From assembly GCA_000467715.1 (NCBI GenBank), contig AJFK01000324.1, forward strand, positions 119,972-183,971: a stretch of 64,000 bases of DNA, written 5' to 3'. The stretch is from Hysterium pulicare CBS 123377. Taxonomy: Eukaryota; Ascomycota; Dothideomycetes; Hysteriales; Hysteriaceae. Position 1 is the stretch's first letter; every line of letters begins with the position of its first letter. A model generated the notes under the pieces. That model was not told the DNA's origin, searched no databases, and worked only from the letters and a program-made list of their open reading frames with translations. The translations under genes were made by a program, and so were the position numbers. Positions 54,703 to 64,000 of this stretch are shown here, one piece after another.

Positions 54703-55225
54703 TCAATCCAGTCTCAATGTATACACCGACCACGGGAAATCCAGATCGAATTGCCACCTCTCCATCGGTAGTTCTCCCCTTCCTCTCCAAATAGTCCGAT
54801 CATACCCAGGTATTTCCCCACTCTTCCGTCTTAGACTTCTCCTCCTCCCACTCTCCCTTCGACCTTCGAATTCTTGTATCTCGGGCGAAATGTTTCTGAG
54901 ACCGTGGCCTTCTTCGGTCCCGCTGCATAGGAGCGGACCCGGTGGAGAATCGACGGCGAGGCTGCTCGAGAACTGTGCGCCAATATCCTTAAGATACCAC
55001 TCTCTTGACGATGGATCTATCCTACGTCTCGGGGTAGGGACAGGATCCCCCTGAGTATTTGTTCGGTGAGGAGAACGCCCGGTTTTAGATGAGCAAGGGC
55101 AACATGCTCGGCAACTGGTTCAATGAAGTTAGCTCTTGTCGGTTGGGAGATGGATGTGAGAAGGCATACGAGGAAGTGGAACTGAAGTCTGATGATGGTA
55201 CGGTTGGATGAAGTGCGCTGGACAT
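54703..55225 (-). CDS. small protein of unrecognised ACCPCS / IGAQF family, copy A
   Basis: Two exons, complement(join(54703..55114,55170..55225)), 155 residues; 55-bp intron with GTATGC donor, GCTAAC branch site and CAG acceptor. Exon 1 encodes a Ser/Pro/Thr-rich start (MSSALHPTVPSSDFSSTSS). Exon 2 opens with CRACCPCSSKTG, then PSSREWYLKDIGAQF, a charged middle (EFEGRRESGRRRSLRR) and ends LPMERWQFDLDFPWSVYTL. Copy B (58291-58773) has the same intron position and phase, ACCPCS right after the acceptor and YLRHIGAQF about 35 residues later, which is strong evidence that both are real genes. I do not recognise the family. The clustered Cys may bind metal or be acylated; inference only. No signal peptide or membrane segment. 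Confidence 0.65.
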
Positions 55226-58200
55226 CCTCGCGCTGGAGGTTGATGATTCCGGGACTCGTCGCGATTGTTTCTGGCGGATATGTGGCAGGCAGAATAGAGG
55301 TGGACAGGTTGAAATGAGTTAAGAAGAAAGCGATACTAGTTGATTGGATTCATTTCCGGAGTATATAAAATGGGAGTTCTTCTGGAAAGGAGGAGAGAAT
55401 ACTTTATACGCATACCTGAAACAAGCCTTACCAAACGAGGCCAACGTCAACGCATCCTTCATCGAGATTAACTCTATTAACTGCAGCTTCCGAAAAGGCA
55501 TAATAATACCCTAAAGCACGCTCTCTACAAGCAATTACAGTTCCAATCGCCCCGCCTTAGTTGACAACTATTCCCGAAGGATCCTGAGGCTGCATTACTA
55601 TGCCTGCAAACGCTTCTTGGCTAGGACCTACACCGTCAGCGCTGCATCTGGCCCCCGAGATACCCGTAATATGTCTATGTGCTTTGGTCTCTTGACGCCG
55701 GCCACCTTCCTCTTTAGCCGCTTGCATATCGCGGACACTGTCTCTTCCTTCAATTCCTTCTATTTCAGTGTTGAAACACACCGCCGTGTTTGTCGTCGTC
55801 GTACGTCGTATGCACGCTCAAGCTTAATCAGGATTCATTCTATGTATCTTCGCAGTCGGAGCTCGAGGGTATGAATGTGGTACGGCAGTGGGTTTAGTAC
55901 GCAGACAGCCAATAGAGTACGGTATAGTACGCCATGTCACGATCTCCTTTGCGGAAGGCTTATTCGCGCGAGCGTTGTCTTGGTCTGCTCTCGCAACTCC
56001 ATCTGAATTCTAAAATAATACGTGTCGAAGTTGTGCTATTTTGCAGTTGCTTAACCACCACATACTGGATGCTAAGCGCTATGGCTTAATAAGTACCTGG
56101 AAATAAGTTAGTAGGCGCTGTAGGGCTACTGACAGACCAGCTACAGGACCGCTAGTGTATAATGGGTGTCTGGCGATAGGTAAGGTAAACTCCGTTTGGT
56201 AAAGGATTCTGCGGCTCTGTCTTCCCGCACATCCACATCCTACCTAGCTGGCCTGAAAGATTTGTATTGGACACCGCCATTCCCCCTGCATCTTCGGGCT
56301 TGCCGTAGTCGGATCTCTCGCATGTAGTCCTATTCTTTGCATGGCCCCAGCCGCTGATAATAATGGCTGAACCAGAAACGTAGTTGCTCTTCACCGGTCA
56401 AGAATGAAACGGGGATGTCAGTGTCTTGATTCTGAAAAGCGGGGTTGCCCAGTGATTGCAGGGTTGGAAGTAGCCTGCAGGAGGCTTACGCAGCTCCACG
56501 ACCATCACGATCTACAGCCATGAATACGGGTCCCCGGAAGTCCAAACCAAACCATGCTAAACAACATATCACGAACATCGCCTCGATATCAAGATCGTTC
56601 CGGCTGCGTTTGATGAGCTCTCTATAGAAGGTCTGTTGCAGCGAGAGAGTCCGATTGACGCGAACAATGTCCAGTTCTCGCTTTCGAGATAAGCATTCGT
56701 CAGGCGATGGCCTCAATAAGCCGATGGCGCCTCGAAAGTTCAGCCGCATACTTCTAGAAGCAATTGTGGCCCTGTAGTTTGCCGCCGTTCTGGTTGCCGA
56801 CTGTTGTCACCATGCCCACCCAGGAGAATTGACCTGTTAACAATAGTCGTAATCTCTAGCACTACATACGTGTTCAATCCGAATGGATATTTGGGGTCAG
56901 GTTGATGGATATGCGCTTACATAGACGGAAACGCGTTGATCTAGCGAAAGAACTAAAAGTAGAGAAAGAAGGATTTGGCGGCTCCATTTAGACAGCCGAG
57001 CCGACGAATGAGGGTATAGTTAGGGGACAGTGGCCAAGCATGCGGTCAGACGGGTCAGCAGGTGGACGGAAGATGCACTCCTCGGACGGGTAAGCCAGAA
57101 GCGTCATGCTGTGTGTTAGAGATCCCGCAGTGTCGATCGCTTTCGTGTCAACGACTCACCAAACCTAGCTCTCTACCTAGGTAAAGTGACATGATGTGCG
57201 ACTAAATGATTGCAACGAAGACGCCATCAGGGCACAGTTTATTGTCGACGGAATGAAGTTGGTCCAATATATTAAGAATGCACGAGCCATTGGAGCGGGC
57301 CGCAGGTCGAACTGAAAAGTCTAATTCTATTGGGTATTGTGTGTACCGGCAGCGTTCGCTTCATTCTCGAATAACAGCTGGCCAACGCCCCAGATGATAT
57401 CAGCCAAGCTATCGTTAGGAACCCCGCAATTGCCTCTCGGACGGTCGCTTGCAAAATCTCTAAATATAAGAGATTTCATAGGAACCGATATTGGCTAAAC
57501 CGATTGGTTTCAAGATCATAACGGATAGTTTTACACTCTACCCAACACCACATCCCTTGACGTGGAAGAAAATGGTTGGACGTCCTTCTATCACTGCATT
57601 CGCTTCGCTCTCGAATGACCGTTCGCGAACGCCCTAGGTATAATTGAGCGGATTTATCGTCGACAGCATTCGGGGGGCCCGATTCATGACTCCTGGATGA
57701 GCCTTAGCTTACACGTAGATTGTGACAGCTGTTGCCGCAAATGCTAAAGATACAATTGCAAGTCAGCCTCCTGTCGTAGATGCGTCTTTGTTTTGTCCAA
57801 TGGATGTCATAAGTTTCCTTAAACCTTCAATGAGAGATCTTTCTGGTTCGATGAACTTTCTCAAGGGCCCAGCCCCCGTTGCAGCGTTGCCTGCGTCTTT
57901 TCTCCCTTTTGACACTGTCAAACATTAAGAAACTCTCCAGATCCTTCACACCAACCATCATAACTGCCCTCTTCGGCTTATGATTTCCCACTAACAACTG
58001 ATGCGTTGACAGGATTTGATCCCACAACTACCCCAGTGTCTTTCTGTAACCAGCCCCGCCGAGCATCAGAGTGGACGCACCCACAGCCACTTTACGCGAT
58101 ATGCGTGCTTTTTCCAGATATCGAGTAAGAAATGCCCTCTGAACCAGCCGAAGGTGCTGATCCCTTTTCGAACGCGGTTAACAAGCATAATCCGCACATC

Positions 58201-58290
58201 CGCCACAACTTCCCACCTTTTGTGCAATACCCATGCACGGCTAGCAGGAGGCGGGATTGGTGAGGTGCAGTAGTGCCTTAGATTATTATA
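55226..58290. other. 3-kb gene-poor region
   Basis: Many short open frames, none with coding composition plus splice signals. No terminal repeats or transposase motifs were found. Two copies of a CATTCGCTTC...TCTCGAA-like segment occur near 57355 and 57597, probably a minor duplication. Confidence 0.35.
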
Positions 58291-58773
58291 CTATTTAGAA
58301 ACATGGGTCGGACCAGTCCTTTTTTCGTACGAAGACCGAGGGCTCTCCAGAACCGTCTTCCCATTCTGCACCGAAAGGTTCCCTTCTTCTTCCGAGAATA
58401 TCTCACGGTCGGGCTTCATTTTTCTAGGGCTTCGAGAGCATTTGCTTTCGTTTCCTTCATTGTTATCCACCTTAATGGGTTCGCTTTCCCCTAAGGTAGT
58501 CGAATGAGGATTTAGTACTTGCGATGGATTCCTGGAGCGCGGGTTGTCCTGGAATTGTGCGCCGATGTGCCGCAAATATAGGCTGATGGGAGTAACATCT
58601 TTCACGCACTTGAGACTTAAGGAAGTGCCGTCGTTTTCTTTGCGGTCATGAGAGTGCTCGGTCTCCAAAGAGCATGGACAGCATGCTTGAGATCTGGTAA
58701 TGTGAGTTCGAAAATCGAAAGTTGGAAAGTCGCAACGAGACTCTTACGAAGATAAGCAAGAAGGCTCAGACAT
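58291..58773 (-). CDS. small protein of unrecognised ACCPCS / IGAQF family, copy B
   Basis: Two exons, complement(join(58291..58693,58748..58773)), 142 residues; 54-bp intron (GTAAGA...TTACCAG) at the same place and phase as in copy A, interrupting a Ser codon. Exon 1 is only 26 bp (MSEPSCLS). Exon 2 begins SQACCPCSLETEHSHD, then PISLYLRHIGAQFQDNP and a hydrophilic tail rich in Ser, Lys and Glu (SKCSRSPRKMKPDREIFSEE). It lacks the LPMERW end of copy A. Outside the two motifs the copies are strongly diverged, so the duplication is old. No domain recognised; probably a disordered cytosolic or nuclear protein. Confidence 0.6.
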
Positions 58774-60497
58774 TCTGGCAACAAGAACGCAGATTGGTAC
58801 TATCCAAGATAGGCTCAGTGCAAGGTCAGTCAATTACTTGAGAAGCTAACGAGGGGGTGAAGACCTTGATTCGGAGGGTGGTCACGGAATATATGAACTC
58901 TGGGACGTAGAAAGGCAAAATAAGGCAAACAGTGCGTCTTGCTTGATGAAAGCCACAGTTTACTCTAGGTCCGACCGAGACTTGTGTCGCTTTAGCGTGC
59001 GATTGAATGAGCATCTGCAGATATGGGCCGCTTTTTCCGATAAACCAGCCCGCAGGACCCAGCTGGGGGGAGGAGTTTACTTCCCGTAGTGTATGTTTGT
59101 CATCCCTGTTCATATGGCTTGTGGTGGTGCATGATGGGTAAGGTCCCCATTTCGTATCTACCTGGCTGGCGGGACATCTTTAATTCTTCTACCGCGGCCT
59201 GGCCGGCTTGGGTTTCCGAGCAACCAAGTTATTTCTGACACTTTCGGTAGTGAAGAATAGTAAAAATCATAAGTTAAGAAGAGTCTATTTGTTGTATTTT
59301 GCTGATCCTTTGCTAACGTCAGGCAAAGGAAATACCTTAGATACGTCCTTGCGCGGGCAAATGCAAGGATACGAATCCTTCCAGAAGTTCGCGTGCGATA
59401 GCAACGGTGGCGCATACATGCAAGCCATAAGCAGATCTGTCGTTCCATAGCAGCGGCGCGCAAGCGGCAGGAACACAGGTTCTTATACAATGTAAAACGC
59501 ATTCATGATGAGACGACTGAAGCTGTCTAGCGAGATTTCAAGTTTCCTTTCCTGGTACTGTGAGCATGATGTTTGATTCAAGCGTGTATGCAAAGGAAAC
59601 TCTTGCAGGAAGAACGGCACGGCCTATGTTCTTAGTTATGAGCAGGCAGACACTCCACAGGGAGTGAACTAGAACAGTTCCTTGGTCAAGATGATTGTCT
59701 TTATTAAATTGGACGTTTTCGACGAATGAGAGACGTACGATTGTTCTAGTTTGTGAGCGCACAAGATTGGCCGCATCTCAATTCTTTACTCACTTATCCG
59801 ATTGGTAAATTCGGATGCATATTGTACCATGGAGGACCAGTCGACTCATGCGGAGTGAAGGACAAACAGGGGTGGCCGAGCCTGGGAGCGAGAATGGCGT
59901 TGACATATCTGCATCTCAAGATAATCGATTCAGTCTGACCAATCAGATAATTCTATGAATTCCGGTCAATGAAAAATTGTTGACCTGCATGATCCAAGCC
60001 AACTTCAGGGATTCTTCTTATCTTGACCAATTAGAATATTTTGCCACCACCATTTGTCTCATTTGATCCCTTGGTCTCGCTTCTCCATGTCTAAGCTCAA
60101 ATCACCGGCCCTCCATCGTTGCTTGCTTTTGCCCTTATTGGAGATCACCTTGTCCTCCGTATGCGTATGTCGGCCTTCAGGTACTCGATCACAATCTAGT
60201 CGGAATTTACGGGCCGCTCGCAATTGACTCCTGTTACAGATCAGCAGCCGACGTTACGTATCCGCAGCGCGGCAGAAGGCTTGAGAACAAGCTGCTATTT
60301 GATACCATAACAGCGATTGCACACAAGGAACTCGGGTCGTGGACTAACGGTGGCATACGGTGGCATAAAAACGAGTTGTTCTCAAGACCGATTTGCCCAT
60401 GATGCAATTGTCCAAACATGGCTTTTCGCCCCGCTATACGATCTTAAGCCTTCGTCAGGAAGCTCCAGATCCTCCATGACCTCGTCGGAATTGACGA
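58774..60497. other. gene-poor region
   Basis: No gene supported. An Arg-rich open frame (59158-59502, minus) and short frames around 59538-59938 lack motifs. ACGGTGGCATA is directly repeated at about 60348 and 60358. Confidence 0.35.
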
Positions 60498-62276
60498 TTA
60501 GGCAATGAAGATAGGCAACCGACTCCCATAATACTTGGACGGAAGCATCGGAATATCATCAACCGGATCATGCGCTCTCATCCAAAGAAAAGCCCGAAAC
60601 ATCATGACAATCCATGCCTCATCTACGAGCGCCTCATCGCTGCAGCCCTTAGATCGCATATAAGCTCGATAGTCCGGCATGTACTTCCAATACCAAACCA
60701 TTGCCTGTCCTCGCCATGGCTGGTCTTCGGGACTCCGATATTGAACATCATTTTTCCTCACGCTTTCGAGCGCATCTGGAAAGGATCGAGGCGCCTCGCG
60801 GAGATGTGCGACGACTAGATCGAAATACTGGAAGCCGCTGGTACTTTGTTCGAGGTCCTGGAAGTACAAGGTTGTCTCTTTATACAGTTGTTCGATGTCG
60901 TTATAGAAATCGAGACGATCTTTATCTGGATCCCTGATACCGTCCCATTCATTTTGCCAAGTATCATGGAGGCGTTGGTATTCATCAGCTATCCTTTGGA
61001 TCATCTTTCTTTGCACTCCTTTTCCTTGCATGTACTTCGATAGCTGACTTTGAAATGCTAGATAGGCCACATGGTACCACGTAAGCCCTTTAGTATTGCC
61101 CAACGGTCGCGGATACCAGTTGATGTCTGTCCCCGATTGTCGAAGCCAGGGTGCAACCAAAGGGATAATGTCGCTGAAGCCGTGGAGGTAATCGCTCTTC
61201 CGTTTTTGTGCTTGTTGGAGACTCTGCGCAGCTTTACCTTCGGGGTCGATTCGCCAGAGAGTATCGAAAATTTCTTTGGTGGTTCCAATCTGGAGGTCTG
61301 GAAGGGATAGGTCAGAGTTCCCCGGTAGAATTCCAAACCAGAACTTATCAGCTGCTGGACTCCAAACAAAGCGGTATTTTGGAGCATCCGAGTTTTCATT
61401 TTTAGGCCCAGGTGAACGTGGTTGTCGGAGTACGGTAGCGGATTCTTCATCGTTGCGAAAATGGCTTGCGGGATCATTTCCTTCCTTATCAGTTCCGTCA
61501 CCAAGCCTTGAACTGCTGACTTTTAGATCATTCTCTTTTTCTGACTCTGTGCTGTAAAACTCCTCTTGAGTGTCATCAACAAGTAATGCGGTATAGCTTA
61601 TTACTGTTCCCAGGCCCCGAACCTTAGTAGCCGAAAAAACGTGTCCGCCACCCTCTCCCTCCATGACACCGTCTGTCGGTCTGAAGTCAGACCATTTAAC
61701 CCCCATGCGAGACGCGAGAATTGCGATAACCGATAATGTTGTCGTCGCGAAAGGTCTGACGACCTCCGGCGGCATCAGATCCCAGGAGCGTTGCTTTAGT
61801 CGAATGCAGGGCCAAGAAGATCTCTGTTTCTGCCATTTAAACCTCCTAAGATGGTCTGTCGTAAATATCTGGGTCGCCATTGGCTCCGCTGTGTTGTGAA
61901 GTGCATGGATAAGTGGAACCCAAGAGACGAGCTCAGTGTCTTGGTCGTCGGCCTTTTCTCCAGTCGCGCCTTCGTCGGAAAAGGTCTTCTTTTTCGATGT
62001 TTCGTCCCCAGTCAAAGGTATTATCGCATCAGAGCTTGATGAAGGGTAACAAGGACCTAAAACAATATCTGGAGTCTTAAATATAGTATCGTATCTGAAT
62101 TGACTCCAACTCCAATCGCGTTTCCGATGCTGCGACCAGCCCCCGATCACGGACTTCTGACAATGCCGATAACCTTCAACGGTTCCAATGACCTGCGCGA
62201 GAAGCTGAAAGACTGCTATCACGAGTGCGACGATAGAGATAACCAATGCGCTGACGGCGGTTGGATCTATCGCCAT
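60498..62276 (-). CDS. modin-like fungal membrane protein
   Basis: Intronless, 592 residues from ATG 62276 (MAIDPTAV); the frame is open further upstream but only with non-ATG codons. The N-terminal membrane segment (SALVISIVALVIAVFQLLAQ) is followed by GYRHCQKSVIGGWSQHRKRD and WSQFRYDTIFKTPDIVLGP, the opening of the fungal modin-like family. Downstream blocks include LVSWVPLIHALH, MPPEVVRPFATTTLSVIAIL, YRFVWSPAADKFWFGILPG and the end WIVMMFRAFLWMRAHD with PSKYYGSRLPIFIA. Modin was described from Podospora as a component linked to incompatibility-type genetics; the biochemical role is unknown. The middle (about residues 250-300) is acidic and variable. The gene looks complete and uses normal codons. 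Confidence 0.7.
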   Translation of the reverse strand: MAIDPTAVSALVISIVALVIAVFQLLAQVIGTVEGYRHCQKSVIGGWSQHRKRDWSWSQFRYDTIFKTPDIVLGPCYPSSSSDAIIPLTGDETSKKKTFSDEGATGEKADDQDTELVSWVPLIHALHNTAEPMATQIFTTDHLRRFKWQKQRSSWPCIRLKQRSWDLMPPEVVRPFATTTLSVIAILASRMGVKWSDFRPTDGVMEGEGGGHVFSATKVRGLGTVISYTALLVDDTQEEFYSTESEKENDLKVSSSRLGDGTDKEGNDPASHFRNDEESATVLRQPRSPGPKNENSDAPKYRFVWSPAADKFWFGILPGNSDLSLPDLQIGTTKEIFDTLWRIDPEGKAAQSLQQAQKRKSDYLHGFSDIIPLVAPWLRQSGTDINWYPRPLGNTKGLTWYHVAYLAFQSQLSKYMQGKGVQRKMIQRIADEYQRLHDTWQNEWDGIRDPDKDRLDFYNDIEQLYKETTLYFQDLEQSTSGFQYFDLVVAHLREAPRSFPDALESVRKNDVQYRSPEDQPWRGQAMVWYWKYMPDYRAYMRSKGCSDEALVDEAWIVMMFRAFLWMRAHDPVDDIPMLPSKYYGSRLPIFIA

Positions 62277-62735
62277 CTTGTTCTCAGCATATATAAAACA
62301 CTTAGGAGCGATATCAGCGAGCAGAGCGGTGATGTTTATTCTTGAAGCTCGCGACACCACCCCGCCAGCTGAACCTCAGCTGAAGTCAGTCCAAGCCACA
62401 GCGGGGAGGATATTCCGCCTCATGAGTCATGTCTAAACGAACGAATAATCTCTTCATATGGAAGAAAACGTAAAAGTTCCAATTCTGGTTTTATGTAAAC
62501 AAAAAACATATTTCATTCATGGTATCAATGGCAGGAAGAGGGTGATGTAGAATGATGAACCTGAACGAAAGTGGTAGGGGATAGTCCAAATACAGCCTGG
62601 CAGCCGGTTTAGCTTAAGGACGCACGGACCCCTGAGCCCTATGGCTCCAAGATTTCAACTACATCATCCGGCCATAACAATTATACCGGAAGGAAAAAAG
62701 TGGGAGTACTAGATGTCCCAGGAACGGCTCAAAAA
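62277..62735. other. intergenic region
   Basis: Promoter of the modin-like gene and 3' flank of the next gene. Nothing recognised. Confidence 0.3.
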
Positions 62736-63461
62736 CTACGGGACATAAATGTTCCATAGGTAAGCATCATCTTTTTCATCTCTCCACCTCTCCATCGGCA
62801 ACGAGAGTTTCACTTCAGGTTTCTCCTGCATTCCCCCTAAGGATGTATTAGGTCCATCCAGAGCTGACACATTCGCTGGTGTAGAGGCATGTCTTTCATT
62901 TGACTGGATGCAGTGATTGTCATAGGCGCTGCCATTCTCATCAATACCGAAAGTATTTCGAGATAGTGACGATATATCCGTTCCACTTTGACACATCTCG
63001 TTGCTCCCTTCGAAGCCACGTTCTGGAGGTTTAAAGGCAGTCTCCTTGGGTCCGAAACTGTCGTGGATCATGTTCTCCTCCGCCGCTTCGGAGTCGTTCG
63101 GTATGTCCAGAGTATAAGGATAGTAGGGAGATGAGATGTCATCTTTGGAGCCACCATGGTCAAGGACTTGGTGAGTAGGAAGGAACTGAGTCCCAACATG
63201 TTGAAGTTCCCCGACGGAGTCATCGATTTGCGATATTGATCGCATTGAAAAGTCGAGATGTCTATGTTCCTCGAAAGCAAAATCGAAACTCGCTCTTGTA
63301 TAGGAGGTGTCGGACTCATAGGACCTAGCAGCTGAGTAAGCGTATATTACAGTAAGAGAAGCGCAGGTAGGAAGATATAAGGTGTCGGCAGGACCTTACG
63401 GTGGTGTTGTGCATCGACCCGAAGACAAGTCAGATGCCGAAGACATGGTGCTGTTTACCAT
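62736..63461 (-). CDS. hypothetical disordered protein
   Basis: Two exons, complement(join(62736..63324,63400..63461)), 216 residues; 75-bp intron with GTAAGG donor and CTGCTAG acceptor, restoring TTPPSYESDTSYTRAS across the junction. A second ATG (63446, MSSASDLS) is an alternative start. The sequence is acidic, Ser- and Asn-rich and without hydrophobic core, membrane segment or known domain. The C-terminus LPMERWRDEKDDAYLWNIY shares LPMERW and its position with copy A of the ACCPCS family (54703-55225), possibly a distant relation. It lies directly upstream of the modin-like gene on the same strand. Function unknown. Confidence 0.6.
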
Positions 63462-64000
63462 GGCCGACTGACTGCGATAATTGGTTGGGACCCTCGGCAG
63501 TCAACGACGACGAAGAGCAAAAGCGGCGAAAGATAAAAGAGGTGAGGAAGAAGAGGATCTAATAGTGTGTGCCGAGAAAACAAGACCAATCTTCGTAGTA
63601 TATCACAGCATATGCTCGAAAAGAAAAGTTATAAGAGGGATGAATCATGAGGAAGGAGGAGAATTAAGTACTCGAAGCAAATGTACGCAGCGCACCACAC
63701 CACAACACGGTGTTTCAGGCAAATGCAAATTGATTCAGGCCGCATGAATCATTGCCATGAACTTTTATCATTCCAATAAGAATCTTGCAGCATTTACGGC
63801 TTGTCTGAGACGCATCGCTCTCAGAAAGGCGTAGTAGATGCGGGCCAATCAGACATTCCTATTTTACGACCAATGAAATTGAAGGACGTGGCAGCGAATG
63901 ACGATGCTGACCTGAACAGGGGCCAGAATCCTGGTTGGCCGCCTCCGAAGCGTTGGGCAGACGTGATGGTCATTCCAAGGCGGCAGGCCGCAGTGCGGTA
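63462..64000. other. intergenic region at the window end
   Basis: Promoter side of the disordered-protein gene, then unassigned sequence. An open plus-strand frame at 63481-63747 has no family resemblance. Nothing else recognised. Confidence 0.3.

Noticed and set aside
53448-60497. Large transposon or biosynthetic cluster in the gene-poor stretch
   Set aside because: No reverse transcriptase, integrase, transposase, PKS or NRPS motifs on either strand; only two small spliced genes were supported.

Overview
The window is nuclear DNA of a filamentous ascomycete. Genes carry short introns (about 45-155 bp, GT-AG, CTAAC-like branch sites close to the acceptor). Families such as 2EXR-domain proteins, DUF3176 membrane proteins, modin-like proteins and salicylate-hydroxylase-like flavoenzymes are typical of Pezizomycotina. 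Many 2EXR genes side by side suggest a Leotiomycetes (Helotiales-like) genome; that placement is inference. There are no bacterial operons, no CRISPR array, and no rRNA or tRNA gene I could recognise. I joined exons by hand from splice-site consensus and reading-frame continuity; exon coordinates are given in each entry.

Layout. 0.8-21.3 kb is mostly housekeeping: a vacuolar Ppn2-like phosphatase and a divergent Ras-like GTPase, an FAD monooxygenase, the SMC5/6 kleisin Nse4 head-to-head with the PI3-kinase Vps34, a small dimeric-barrel-like protein, a 2EXR-like protein, a methyltransferase, a degenerate locus, an SRR1-like protein and a RING protein. 23.4-26.5 kb holds a secreted repeat protein and a GMC oxidoreductase whose start codon is missing or unresolved. 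27.3-39.3 kb is an accessory block: a minisatellite, a broken unknown gene with two in-frame TGA codons, and a run of seven 2EXR-family loci on both strands (four look intact, two have in-frame stops, one is a short relic). 39.6-50.0 kb returns to conserved genes: an MFS drug/H+ antiporter, a CLC chloride channel/transporter, a zinc alcohol dehydrogenase and a neurochondrin-like protein. 50.7-63.5 kb is again accessory: a DUF3176 gene that has lost its middle, a secreted astacin metalloprotease, two small paralogous genes of an unrecognised Cys-rich family (ACCPCS plus YL..IGAQF), a modin-like membrane protein and a disordered protein.

Most genes act separately; there is no biosynthetic cluster. 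Functional links are loose: Vps34 and the Ppn2-like enzyme act on endomembranes and vacuole, and the MFS and CLC genes are neighbouring transporters. The most interesting material is the eroding 2EXR array, the small ACCPCS family, and the repeated pattern of genes broken only by in-frame stops with otherwise preserved frames.
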